NCBI GenBank assembly: GCA_000193795.2
Contig: AEPI01000055.1
Coordinates: forward strand, 1 to 53,367
Direction: 5' to 3'
Length of the DNA stretch: 53,367 nucleotides
Source: Neisseria lactamica NS19
GTDB taxonomy: Bacteria; Pseudomonadota; Gammaproteobacteria; Burkholderiales; Neisseriaceae
The position numbers were made by a program, and so were the translations under genes. Of this stretch, positions 1-8,067 are shown in pieces; the first letter of the stretch is position 1, and each line of letters starts with the position of its first letter. Below the pieces are notes generated by a model. It saw only the letters and a list, made by a program, of their open reading frames with translations, did not search any database and was not told the origin of the DNA.

Positions 1-141
1 TCCACCATAAAACGCCCTGTATCCGGCGGTTGCCTGCATCAGTGCGGATGAAAGTCGGATGGTTTGGGTTGACTCAACAAATTGTTTGGTTTGATTGTAA
101 ATTACTGTTGAAAATATTTTCAAAGAGCAGTTATATTCTTC
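1..141 (-). other. Possible edge of a minus-strand reading frame
   Basis: The minus strand is open from about position 170 to the left edge and has a plausible amino-acid mix, ending at the edge with ATAGYRAFYGG. An internal ATG opens the stretch MQATAGYRAFYGG near position 39. No family is recognised and no clear ribosome binding site is seen. It could be the 5' end of a gene that runs out of the window, or chance. Confidence 0.2.
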
Positions 142-207
142 TTGAAGTTTTCTATAAGGTTTGATATATATTTCAGTTTCATCTATACATTTTTTAGGAA
201 AATTGGA

Positions 208-447
208 ATGAGTGTTCTAAAAACAGCCTTCGGCTTGGTTAAACAGGTTGTTAACCCTAAAAATTATGCAGCTCTTGATAATGCTAAAAACCGTACTGCA
301 ATTCCAGACACATTGACTCTAGATGCCAGTGGGCGAGTAAAGGTGGATTACCGTAATGAAAAAGTACGCCGTAGAGTGCGTACAGTGTTTTCTGATTTAC
401 AAAAATTCCAACCGATAGATTCTTCTACCACCCGGCATACGAGATAG
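208..447 (+). CDS. Small hypothetical protein (79 aa)
   Basis: Unrecognised soluble protein. The frame is open from a TTG at 142, but the ATG at 208 (MSVLKTAFGLVKQVVNP) is the more natural start, because the upstream residues are Phe/Ile-rich and look like translated leader. The middle carries a basic patch (RNEKVRRRVR) and the end is hydrophilic. It lies 12 bases before the next gene on the same strand, so the two probably form one unit. Both are AT-rich compared with valS, which suggests acquired DNA. No function can be assigned. Confidence 0.45.
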   Translation: MSVLKTAFGLVKQVVNPKNYAALDNAKNRTAIPDTLTLDASGRVKVDYRNEKVRRRVRTVFSDLQKFQPIDSSTTRHTR

Positions 448-459
448 GGATGGGAAATA

Positions 460-1236
460 ATGGCCGTTCTATTTACGATGTTGGTGTTAGTGATTGGCTA
501 TCACTATGCTCGTAATCTCCCCTCAGAAAAAGTAAATTTAAAACGAAGCGCAGGCTGGGAGACCTATGTCTATTTGGGGTTTCATGGTCTGCGTTTTCTT
601 ATTTTGGCGCTTTTTAGCTTAATTATCTTATGGGTATTGGCTTTTATTGTTTTGAGAGCCATTGACTATATTTTTGATTCTTCAATACAAATTTATCTAC
701 AAAGACAAATAACACGCATACTTTTTGATGATATTCAGGTCTATCACGTCCTTATTGCAGCGTTTTCATGGGCTCTTTGTCAAAGTGAAATCCAAGATAA
801 AACCAGAAAAGGCAATACGCTGATTGTTGAAAATATCAAAAATTATGACGGACTGCTTCGTCTAGTTATTGAGGCGGCAGCCAAGCAAAAGCCTATACGT
901 TTATCTTTAAAATCCAGAAAGATATATGTTGGGCTAGTTATGGAAGAACAGTTTGAATCAGGTGATTTGGATTATGTACTGATTGTTCCCTTGGTCAGTG
1001 GATATCGTGATAAGGATACGCTGGATATTTTCTTTGATTGTAGCTACTTGAGTGTTTATGAAAAACATGAGTTACTCTCTGGAGATGAAGAACTAAGCGA
1101 GGAGAAACTATTGAAACTCAATGATTTTCGATTGGCAATTAAGGCCGGCGAAATCGAAAGTGTAGCATTTTTTGAATTTAGTGTGCTTAACGAATTTGAA
1201 AGATACAAAAAATCTCCTGAAGTGCTAGAGAAATAA
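460..1236 (+). CDS. Hypothetical membrane-anchored protein (258 aa)
   Basis: No known family is recognised. The start is an in-frame ATG with GGGA about 6 bases upstream. Residues 1-15 form a short hydrophobic segment, and residues 50-72 (FHGLRFLILALFSLIILWVL) form a clear membrane helix. The remaining ~180 residues look soluble, mixed alpha/beta, with acidic stretches (LLSGDEELSEEKL). The gene is AT-rich and paired with the small gene at 208. It ends 14 bases before an inverted uptake-signal hairpin. The tail domain faces either cytoplasm or periplasm; the sequence does not decide which. Confidence 0.6.
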   Translation: MAVLFTMLVLVIGYHYARNLPSEKVNLKRSAGWETYVYLGFHGLRFLILALFSLIILWVLAFIVLRAIDYIFDSSIQIYLQRQITRILFDDIQVYHVLIAAFSWALCQSEIQDKTRKGNTLIVENIKNYDGLLRLVIEAAAKQKPIRLSLKSRKIYVGLVMEEQFESGDLDYVLIVPLVSGYRDKDTLDIFFDCSYLSVYEKHELLSGDEELSEEKLLKLNDFRLAIKAGEIESVAFFEFSVLNEFERYKKSPEVLEK

Positions 1237-1249
1237 TTTATAAATAGAA

Positions 1250-1281
1250 ATGCCGTCTGAAAAACATTTTTCAGACGGCAT
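1250..1281. terminator. Inverted uptake-signal hairpin, shared terminator
   Basis: ATGCCGTCTGAA is followed after a short A/T loop by its exact inverse, giving a 14-base-pair hairpin. It sits between two convergent genes (membrane protein on plus, valS on minus), where a bidirectional terminator is expected. Confidence 0.75.
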
Positions 1282-1298
1282 TGTCCATTCAACCAAAA

Positions 1299-4136
1299 TC
1301 AGTCTTTCAACTTCGCCAACTGATTTTGCACTTTCGCCATTTTGTCTTCCAATTCCGCCAAATCGGCTTTGTCTTTTTCCACCAGATGCGCGGGGGCTTT
1401 TTCGGTGTAGCCGGGTTTGGAGAGTTTGGCGTTGAGTTTGTCCAAGGCTTTTTGCAGCTTCTCGGCTTCTTTGCCCAAGCGGGCGGTTTCGGCGGCTTTG
1501 TCGATTTCGACTTTCAGCATCAGGCGCGCGCCGTTGCAGACGGCGACGGGCGCGTCTCCGCTTTCGGGCAGGGCGGCGACTTGCCGTGCTTCGGTCAGGC
1601 GGGTCATCATCGGCAGGTATTTGAGGTAGTCCGCCAAGTCGTCCGCGCTTTCGACAAACAGCGGGGCTTTTACGTTGGGCTGGATGCCCATTTCGCCGCG
1701 CAGGTTGCGGACGGCGCCAATCAAATCCTGCAACACGGTCATTTGCCCGAATGCCGTCTGAACAATCTCGCCGCCGTCGGCTTCGGGGAAGCGGGCGAGC
1801 ATAATGCTGTCGGCGGTTTTCGCGTCGCACATAGGGGCGACGGTTTGCCACAGTTCTTCGGTGATGAACGGGATAATCGGGTGCAGCAGGCGCAGGGCGG
1901 CTTCGAGTACGCGCAACAAGGTATGGCGTGTGGCGCGTTGGCGGCTGGCGCAACCGGTTTGAAGCTGCACTTTGGCGAGTTCCAAATACCAGTCGCAATA
2001 GTCGTTCCATACGAAGCTGTACAGGGTTTCCGCCGCCAAATCAAAGCGGTAGGTTTCGTAGGCTTGCGTAACCTGTTCGATGGTCTGATTCAGACGGCCT
2101 ACAATCCACATATCGGGGAAGGAATAGCCGCGCGGTTCGGCGGCGGTTGCGCCGTAGCCGCAGTCTTGGTTTTCGGTGTTCATCAAGACGAAGTTGGTGG
2201 CGTTCCAGATTTTGTTGCAGAAGTTGCGGTAGCCTTCGGCGCGTTTGAAGTCGAAGTTGACGCTGCGGCCGAGGCTGGCGTAGCTCGCCATAGTGAAGCG
2301 CAATGCGTCCGCGCCCATACCGGGGATGCCTTCGGGAAAGAGTTTTTTGGTGGCTTCTTCCACTTTCGGCGCGGTTTCGGGTTTGCGCAGGCCGGTGGTA
2401 CGTTTTACCAGCAGCTTGTCCAAGCCGATGCCGTCGATCAAATCCACAGGGTCGATGACGTTGCCTTCGGATTTGGACATTTTTTTGCCTTCGTGGTCGC
2501 GCACGATGCCGTGGATGTACACGTCTTTAAACGGCACTTTGCCGGTGAAGTGGGTGGTCATCATAATCATGCGCGCCACCCAGAAGAAGATGATTTCGTA
2601 GCCGGTTACCAAGACGTTGGACGGCAGGAAGGCTTTGAGTTCGTCGGTTTCAGACGGCCAGCCGAGCGTGGAAAACGGCACGAGCGCGGAGGAAAACCAA
2701 GTGTCCAATACGTCTTCTTCGCGGGTCAAACCGGTTTTGCCGGCTTGTTTTTCGGCTTCCGCCTGATTGCGGGCAACGTACACATTGCCTGCTTCGTCGT
2801 ACCACGCGGGGATTTGATGCCCCCACCACAGTTGGCGTGAGATACACCAGTCTTGGATGTTGTTCATCCATTGGTTGTAGGTATTGACCCAGTTTTCGGG
2901 GATGAAGCGTACCGCGCCGCTGTCGACGGCTTTTTTGGCTTTGTCGGCGAGGCTCAAGCCTTTGAATTCGCTGTCCGGCTCGCCGCCGTTTGGCGTGGCG
3001 GACATGGCGACAAACCATTGGCTGGTCAGCATCGGCTCAATCACTGAGCCTGTACGGTCGCCTTTCGGCGTCATCAGCGTGTGCGGTTTGATTTCAACCA
3101 AGAAGCCTTGTTCCTGCAAATCGGCAACCATTTGTTTGCGCGCGGCAAAGCGGTCTAAACCTGCGTATTTTTCAGGCAGGGCAAAGCCCGGTTGCGCTTC
3201 GCCTTTGAAGTTGAACACTTCGGCGTTTGCCAGCACTTTGGCTTCCAAATCGAACACATTAATCAGGCGCGTGTCGTGGCGTTTGCCGACTTCGTAGTCG
3301 TTGAAGTCGTGTGCAGGCGTGATTTTCACGCAGCCTGTGCCGAAATCTTTTTCAACGTATTCGTCGGCAATCACGGGGATGGTGCGCCCGGTCAGCGGCA
3401 GGATTAATTCTTTACCAATCAAATGGGTGTAACGTTCGTCTTCAGGGTTGACGGCAACGGCAACGTCGCCCAGCAGTGTTTCGGGACGGGTGGTCGCGAC
3501 GATAACGGCTTCGGCGGGATTGTCCGCCAGCGGATAGCGGATGTGCCACATAGAGCCTTGTTCTTCCACGCTTTCCACTTCCAAATCAGACACCGCCGTA
3601 CCCAAAACCGGATCCCAGTTCACCAAGCGTTTGCCACGGTAAATCAAGCCTTGCTCAAACAGGCGCACGAACACTTCGGTTACGGTTTCGGCGCGCACGT
3701 CGTCCATCGTGAAATACTCGCGCGTCCAGTCGGCAGAGCAGCCCACGCGGCGCATCTGCTGCGTAATCGTGCCGCCGGAAACTTCTTTCCATTCCCACAC
3801 TTTTTCCAAAAATTTTTCGCGCCCCAAGTCATGACGGGACACGTTTTGCGCGGCAAGCTGACGCTCGACTACGATTTGCGTGGCGATGCCCGCGTGGTCG
3901 GTGCCGGGAATCCAAGCGGTGTTGCAGCCTTTCATGCGGTAGTAGCGGGTCAGACCGTCCATAATGGTTTGGTTGAAGGCATGACCCATGTGCAGCGTGC
4001 CGGTTACATTGGGCGGCGGCAGTTGGATGGAAAAAGACGGTTTGGTCAAATCCATATCGGGCTGGAAATAACCTTGGGTTTCCCAGTTTTGATAGTGTTT
4101 GGATTCGATTTCGGCGGGGGAGTATTTGTCTAACAT
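1299..4136 (-). CDS. valS: Valyl-tRNA synthetase
   Basis: Charges tRNA-Val with valine in the cytoplasm and edits mischarged threonine. The 945-residue length is normal for a bacterial class Ia ValRS. The nucleotide-binding HIGH motif appears as PPNVTGTLHMGHA (about residues 40-52). The editing (CP1) domain follows, with TTRPETLLGDVAVAVNP. The second ATP motif KKMSKSEGN lies near residue 550. The C-terminal 65 residues form the charged coiled-coil arm typical of ValRS. An uptake signal inside the gene is read as FVQTAF-like residues. The gene is bounded by uptake-signal hairpins on both sides and is probably transcribed alone. Confidence 0.98.
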   Translation of the reverse strand: MLDKYSPAEIESKHYQNWETQGYFQPDMDLTKPSFSIQLPPPNVTGTLHMGHAFNQTIMDGLTRYYRMKGCNTAWIPGTDHAGIATQIVVERQLAAQNVSRHDLGREKFLEKVWEWKEVSGGTITQQMRRVGCSADWTREYFTMDDVRAETVTEVFVRLFEQGLIYRGKRLVNWDPVLGTAVSDLEVESVEEQGSMWHIRYPLADNPAEAVIVATTRPETLLGDVAVAVNPEDERYTHLIGKELILPLTGRTIPVIADEYVEKDFGTGCVKITPAHDFNDYEVGKRHDTRLINVFDLEAKVLANAEVFNFKGEAQPGFALPEKYAGLDRFAARKQMVADLQEQGFLVEIKPHTLMTPKGDRTGSVIEPMLTSQWFVAMSATPNGGEPDSEFKGLSLADKAKKAVDSGAVRFIPENWVNTYNQWMNNIQDWCISRQLWWGHQIPAWYDEAGNVYVARNQAEAEKQAGKTGLTREEDVLDTWFSSALVPFSTLGWPSETDELKAFLPSNVLVTGYEIIFFWVARMIMMTTHFTGKVPFKDVYIHGIVRDHEGKKMSKSEGNVIDPVDLIDGIGLDKLLVKRTTGLRKPETAPKVEEATKKLFPEGIPGMGADALRFTMASYASLGRSVNFDFKRAEGYRNFCNKIWNATNFVLMNTENQDCGYGATAAEPRGYSFPDMWIVGRLNQTIEQVTQAYETYRFDLAAETLYSFVWNDYCDWYLELAKVQLQTGCASRQRATRHTLLRVLEAALRLLHPIIPFITEELWQTVAPMCDAKTADSIMLARFPEADGGEIVQTAFGQMTVLQDLIGAVRNLRGEMGIQPNVKAPLFVESADDLADYLKYLPMMTRLTEARQVAALPESGDAPVAVCNGARLMLKVEIDKAAETARLGKEAEKLQKALDKLNAKLSKPGYTEKAPAHLVEKDKADLAELEDKMAKVQNQLAKLKD

Positions 4137-4185
4137 ATGAAGCCCTGAGAAATAAGATGATTTGATGGTTTGAATTATAGCGCAA

Positions 4186-4222
4186 ATGCCGTCTGAAACG
4201 CTTTCGGGGTTTCAGACGGCAT
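4186..4222. terminator. Inverted uptake-signal hairpin after lpxA
   Basis: Two inverted uptake signals separated by about 13 bases, placed 13 bases past the lpxA stop and upstream of valS on the same strand. It probably ends the lipid A operon. Confidence 0.7.
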
Positions 4223-4235
4223 CAAAAGGGTATGG

Positions 4236-5012
4236 TCAGCGGATGATGCCGCGCGTCGATTGTGCGAAAAAGTCTCGGAATACGGCAAGCTCGGCTTGGG
4301 TTTCGGCGCGGCGGAGGATGTCCGCCTTGGCTTCTTCAAACGGAATGCCGCGATGGTAGAGGGTTTTGTACACGTCTTTGACGGCGGAAATTTGCTCTGC
4401 GGTAAAACCGTTGCGGCGCATGCCTTCGCTGTTGAGACCGGCTGGTTCGGCGCGGTAGCCCGATGCCATGAAGTAGGGCGGTACGTCTTTGTGTACGCCT
4501 GCGGCAAACGCGGTCATGGCGTAGTCGCCGATGCGGCAGAATTGGAAAACCAGCGTGTATCCGCCCAAAACGACGTAGTCGCCGATGGTAACGTGTCCGG
4601 CAAGCGAGGCATTGTTGGCGAAGATGGTATGGTTGCCGACCACGCAGTCGTGCGCGAGGTGGCAGTACGCCATAATCCAGTTGTCGTCGCCGATACGGGT
4701 TTCGCCTATGCCGGTTACCGTGCCTAAATTGAAGGTGGTGAATTCGCGGATGGTGTTGCCGTTGCCGATAATCAGCCGGGTCGGCTCGTCGCGGTATTTT
4801 TTGTCCTGCGGAATTTCGCCGAGGCTGGCAAATTGGAAAATGCGGTTGTTCTCGCCGATGGTGGTATGACCGTTGATGACGGCGTGCGGGCCGATTTCGG
4901 TGTTCGCGCCGATTCGGACGTTGGGACCGATAACGGTGTACGCGCCGACTTTGACGCTGGAGTCGAGTTCGGCTTTGGGGTCGATGACGGCGGTCGGGTG
5001 GATGAGGGTCAT
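4236..5012 (-). CDS. lpxA: UDP-N-acetylglucosamine acyltransferase
   Basis: Catalyses the first step of lipid A synthesis, moving a 3-hydroxyacyl chain from ACP to UDP-GlcNAc in the cytoplasm. The 258 residues show left-handed beta-helix hexapeptide repeats over the first ~190 (for example IGPNVRIGANTEIGPHAVI), then a helical C-terminal domain. The catalytic histidine region reads AYCHLAHDCVVGNH. In related genomes lpxA directly follows fabZ. Here a 0.9 kb segment carrying an Abi gene separates them, so lpxA transcription must cross or start within that insert. The Abi stop is 41 bases upstream of this ATG, and GGAG lies about 10 bases before it. Confidence 0.97.
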   Translation of the reverse strand: MTLIHPTAVIDPKAELDSSVKVGAYTVIGPNVRIGANTEIGPHAVINGHTTIGENNRIFQFASLGEIPQDKKYRDEPTRLIIGNGNTIREFTTFNLGTVTGIGETRIGDDNWIMAYCHLAHDCVVGNHTIFANNASLAGHVTIGDYVVLGGYTLVFQFCRIGDYAMTAFAAGVHKDVPPYFMASGYRAEPAGLNSEGMRRNGFTAEQISAVKDVYKTLYHRGIPFEEAKADILRRAETQAELAVFRDFFAQSTRGIIR

Positions 5013-5053
5013 GTTTTTAATACTCCGCTACTTGTAAGACGAATAATGGGAAA

Positions 5054-5776
5054 TTACAGTGTGTCGATTTCATCGCAGACCGCAATCACTTGATCGCTGA
5101 AATGGCCAAATACCGAAGCAGTATCTATATCCATGTAATTAAGTAGTTCAAAAATAGATTGGCGGATATTTCTAGCGTAGCCGGTATCTTTTATTGCACC
5201 TTTAAAACAAATCGGCTCGTGATGCGCCAAACGATTACGGAATTTGTTAATATTGGAAAGTTCTCGAAAAATCCATTTTTGGTTATATTGCACACTTGGC
5301 GTTGATTTGGGCTTTTTGGGAAAAACTTTCATCAATACTTTCCCTGTAGCATCAAATTGGGCATCTTTCCCTCCTGCAAACAGATACCGCCAAAAACCGA
5401 ATCCCAGTCCTGCAACCAATTGGTTGTGGTCAAACTTTCCTCCGCTATTATTTTGTATTTTAGATAATGCAACCTTGATTAATTCAGCAGATTCTTTCGT
5501 GCCATCTCTTAAAAAGCAACCTTGATATTTTAATGCAGGATTCGTTTGTGGCTGTATGCTGTTATATAACCAGTTTCCGTCTTTAAACGCCTGCCGAAGG
5601 CAAATGTCAATTTTGTTCCTTAAAACAATCTCAAATATTGAAACAACATGAAAAAGTTCTCTCGATAAAGATAAATTCAATAAATATAATTTAGATGCTT
5701 TGCTTTCCCCAACGGTATTTTTATAACGTTCCATTCTAAAATCAGAAAAAATACTACAGCATTCCTTATAATTCAC
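5054..5776 (-). CDS. Abi_2-family protein (AbiD/AbiF-like HEPN RNase candidate)
   Basis: Predicted abortive-infection type protein of the HEPN nuclease superfamily. The C-terminal half carries FRNRLAHHEPI, the family's diagnostic R-N-X3-H motif. The N-terminal half has the second hallmark, ELFHVVSIFEIVLRNKID. A central GLGFGFWRYLF segment also fits Abi_2 proteins. I place the start at GTG 5776, about 240 residues; a TTG at 5839 gives 261 and an ATG at 5734 gives 226. The gene is AT-rich and splits the fabZ-lpxA pair. Its upstream DNA folds into strong hairpins (separate entry). By analogy it would be a toxin or phage-defence RNase held inactive until infection. RNase activity is inferred from the motif only. 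Confidence 0.8.
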   Translation of the reverse strand: MNYKECCSIFSDFRMERYKNTVGESKASKLYLLNLSLSRELFHVVSIFEIVLRNKIDICLRQAFKDGNWLYNSIQPQTNPALKYQGCFLRDGTKESAELIKVALSKIQNNSGGKFDHNQLVAGLGFGFWRYLFAGGKDAQFDATGKVLMKVFPKKPKSTPSVQYNQKWIFRELSNINKFRNRLAHHEPICFKGAIKDTGYARNIRQSIFELLNYMDIDTASVFGHFSDQVIAVCDEIDTL

Positions 5777-5815
5777 GCTAACACCTGATTCTTTATTCTT
5801 AAATTGACGTTTCAA

Positions 5816-5888
5816 ACTATATTTGATATAGTCAGGCAAAACTAATCCCCACCGCGTCCCTGGGTTTGAATAAGCCCAAACCGGTGGG
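5816..5888 (-). ncRNA. Candidate structured leader RNA of the Abi gene (abiF-like)
   Basis: On the minus strand an outer stem CCCACC/GGTGGG (5883-5888 with 5848-5853) encloses an inner stem GGTTTG/CAAACC (5877-5882 with 5863-5868), with an 8-base loop and a 9-base bulge CAGGGACGC. A spacer follows, then a perfect 6-base-pair hairpin ACTATA-TCAAA-TATAGT (5816-5832). All of it lies immediately upstream of the Abi frame. Abi_2/AbiF genes are known, from memory, to carry a conserved structured RNA at this place (the abiF RNA motif). A leader element or a plain terminator are the alternatives. Confidence 0.5.
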
Positions 5889-5902
5889 TTTTCTTTTTAT
5901 TA

Positions 5903-5927
5903 GGCCGTCTGAAACCTTCAGACGGCC
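5903..5927. terminator. Inverted uptake-signal hairpin after fabZ
   Basis: GGCCGTCTGAA faces its inverse with a 3-base loop, followed by a T-run on the plus strand. On the minus strand it lies 14 bases past the fabZ stop and is followed by an A-rich stretch, so its strength toward lpxA is uncertain. It separates the lipid A genes from the Abi insert. Confidence 0.55.
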
Positions 5928-5940
5928 TTTTTCCGAACGC

Positions 5941-6390
5941 TCAAACCACGCGTTTGGCACACATAATCACGGCTTCGACGGCGACTTGGCCGTCCACTTT
6001 GGCAACGGCGTTGAATTTGCCGATGCCGCGCCGGCTGGTCAGCAGTTCGACTTCAAAGACGAGTTGGTCGCCGGGGATGACTTGGCGTTTGAAGCGGGCT
6101 TCGTCTATGCCGGCGAAGAAGAAGAATTCGTTTTCTTTGCGCCCGCCCTCGCTCAAAATCGCCAACGTGCCGCACGCCTGCGCCATCGCTTCGATGATGA
6201 GTACGCCGGGCATCACGGGCAGGTCGGGAAAGTGGCCTTGGAACTGCGGTTCGTTTATGGTTACGTTTTTGATGGCGGTCAGGGTTTTCATCGGCTCGAA
6301 GGCGGTGATGCGGTCGAGCTGGAGAAACGGATAGCGGTGGGGGATGAGTTTTTGGATGTCTTTGGCTTCGATGGGGAGTTGTACGTCCAT
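5941..6390 (-). CDS. fabZ: 3-hydroxyacyl-ACP dehydratase FabZ
   Basis: Dehydrates 3-hydroxyacyl-ACP in fatty acid elongation and so competes with LpxA/LpxD for the hydroxyacyl substrate. The 149-residue length is normal. The hot-dog-fold active site is visible as GHFPDLPVMPGVLIIEAMAQ, with catalytic His (HFP) and Glu on the following helix. It lies 33 bases downstream of lpxD and is cotranscribed with it. An uptake-signal hairpin follows the stop, which is unexpected inside an operon and marks the left boundary of the Abi insert. Confidence 0.97.
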   Translation of the reverse strand: MDVQLPIEAKDIQKLIPHRYPFLQLDRITAFEPMKTLTAIKNVTINEPQFQGHFPDLPVMPGVLIIEAMAQACGTLAILSEGGRKENEFFFFAGIDEARFKRQVIPGDQLVFEVELLTSRRGIGKFNAVAKVDGQVAVEAVIMCAKRVV

Positions 6391-6423
6391 GTTCGTCGTA
6401 TTCCTTGAATAAAGTCGGTTTGG

Positions 6424-7470
6424 TTATTTGCTGTCTTGACCGGCATCTGAAAGCTGCTGCTCCAGTGTTTTGAGCCGTTTGTTCATTTCGCTTAAGCGGT
6501 GGATGTAAACGGCGTTGCGCGCCCATTCTTTATGGGTGGACATCGGGAAGATGCCGGCGAGGTGTTTGCCGCTTTCGGTAATGCTGTGGGTGACGGACGT
6601 ACCGCCGCCGATGGTGGTTTTGTCGGCGATTTCGATGTGTCCGACCGTACCGACCCCGCCGCCGATGATGCAGTAGCTGCCTATGGTTACGCTGCCGGAG
6701 ATGCCGGTTTTGGCGGCGATGACGGTGTGCGAACCGATTTTGCAGTTGTGCCCGATTTGGACTTGGTTGTCGATTTTGGTGCCGTTGCCGACGGTGGTGT
6801 CGCTCATCGCGCCCCGGTCGATGTTGGTGTTCGAGCCGATTTCTACGTCGTCGCCCAGCGTTACCGCGCCGGTTTGCGGGATTTTGAACCACGAATCGCC
6901 GGCAAAGGCGAGTCCGAAACCGTCCGCGCCGATGACCGCGCCGCTGTGGATTTCGACGCGTCTGCCGAGTGTGCAGCCGTAATAAACGACGGCGTTGGGA
7001 TGCAGGACGACTTCGTCGCCCAGTCTGCAATCGTGTTGGACGACGGCGTTTGCCAAGATGCGGCAGCCTTCGCCGAGTACGGTGTTCGCGCCGATGTAGG
7101 CGTTCGCACCGATTTCGCAGCTTGCGGGGACGGTCGCGCCCGGTTCGACGACGGCGGTCGGATGGATGCCGCCGCGCGCTTTGACGACGGGTGAAAACAG
7201 GCGCGCGACTTTGGCGAAATAGAGGTAGGGATCGTCGGCGACAATCAGGTTGCGCCCTTCAAATCCGTCTGCTGCTTTGGCGGAAACGATGACCGCACCC
7301 GCGCTGCTGTCGTGGACTTCGGCTTTGTATTTCGGATTGGCGAGGAAGCTGATGTGTTCCGCCTGTGCGTCTGCGAGCGGGCGCACGGCGGTGATGGAAA
7401 TGTCTTCCCCTTGCCATTTCCCGCCGAGCCGCGCGGTGATTTGGGACAGGGTGTAGGTGGCCGGAATCAT
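6424..7470 (-). CDS. lpxD: UDP-3-O-acylglucosamine N-acyltransferase
   Basis: Third step of lipid A synthesis: adds the N-linked 3-hydroxyacyl chain to UDP-3-O-acyl-GlcN. The 348 residues comprise an N-terminal uridine-binding domain (about 1-100), a hexapeptide-repeat beta-helix (about 105-315) and a C-terminal helix. The catalytic histidine segment is VQIGHNCKIGSHTVI. The gene follows skp by 32 bases and precedes fabZ, the usual bam-lpx order of beta-proteobacteria. The ATG at 7470 (MIPATYTLSQI) is the only reasonable start. Confidence 0.97.
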   Translation of the reverse strand: MIPATYTLSQITARLGGKWQGEDISITAVRPLADAQAEHISFLANPKYKAEVHDSSAGAVIVSAKAADGFEGRNLIVADDPYLYFAKVARLFSPVVKARGGIHPTAVVEPGATVPASCEIGANAYIGANTVLGEGCRILANAVVQHDCRLGDEVVLHPNAVVYYGCTLGRRVEIHSGAVIGADGFGLAFAGDSWFKIPQTGAVTLGDDVEIGSNTNIDRGAMSDTTVGNGTKIDNQVQIGHNCKIGSHTVIAAKTGISGSVTIGSYCIIGGGVGTVGHIEIADKTTIGGGTSVTHSITESGKHLAGIFPMSTHKEWARNAVYIHRLSEMNKRLKTLEQQLSDAGQDSK

Positions 7471-7502
7471 GGTTTTCCTGTTCGGTATGCCGTCTGAAAG
7501 GG

Positions 7503-8003
7503 TCAGCGGGCGTTCATTTCTTTAATGACGCTGTCGGTAACGTCGTATTGGGTGTTGACGTAAATCACGTCCTGCAAAATGAAATCGTAACCTTCCTGTT
7601 TGGCGATTTTGACGATGACGCGGTTGGCGTTTTGCTGGAGGGAGGCAAACTCTTCGTTGCGGCGGAGGTTGTAGTCTTCTTCAAACTGCGCCTGTTTTTT
7701 GCGGAACGCTTCGACCAGCCCGCGCCATTTTTCTTCGGCTTGCGCCTTTTTTGCGTCCTTGAGTTTGCCGCCGGCGAGCTGCCTTTCCAAATCCAAGCCT
7801 TCGCGTTGCAGTTTTTGCAATTCGTCCTGACGGGCGGAAAATTCGCCGTCCAGCGTTTTTTGGATGTCGCGCGCCTGCTTGGATTCGAGGTAGATGCGCT
7901 CGGTGTTGATAAAGCCGATTTTTTGGACGGTGTCGGCGTGCGCGCCTGCGGTGCAGCATAAACCGATCAGGGCTGCGGCAAACGCGCGGGTCAAACGGGT
8001 CAT
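7503..8003 (-). CDS. skp: Periplasmic chaperone Skp/OmpH
   Basis: Holds unfolded outer-membrane proteins in the periplasm on their way to the Bam complex. It has a signal peptide of about 23 residues with cleavage after AHA (GAHADTVQKIG). A short beta element (IGFINTERIYLES) follows, then a long charged coiled coil, residues ~40-125, which forms the tentacles in Skp trimers. Its 166 residues fit the family. It lies directly downstream of bamA and upstream of lpxD, in the canonical order. Confidence 0.95.
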   Translation of the reverse strand: MTRLTRAFAAALIGLCCTAGAHADTVQKIGFINTERIYLESKQARDIQKTLDGEFSARQDELQKLQREGLDLERQLAGGKLKDAKKAQAEEKWRGLVEAFRKKQAQFEEDYNLRRNEEFASLQQNANRVIVKIAKQEGYDFILQDVIYVNTQYDVTDSVIKEMNAR

Positions 8004-8030
8004 AGTAAAACTCCTTCGGATGCTGCCGCA

Positions 8031-8060
8031 AATGCCGTCTGAATGGCTTCAGACGGCATT
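8031..8060. terminator. Uptake-signal hairpin between bamA and skp
   Basis: Exact inverted uptake signals with a 4-base loop lie between the bamA stop and the skp start. It may attenuate rather than fully stop transcription, because skp, lpxD and fabZ lie downstream on the same strand. Confidence 0.5.
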
Positions 8061-8067
8061 TGCGGGA

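Noticed and set aside
1281..2840. Long plus-strand frame (519 codons) across valS
   Set aside because: Antisense shadow of a highly conserved synthetase; Phe/Gly/Val-rich composition typical of the complement of GC-rich coding DNA.
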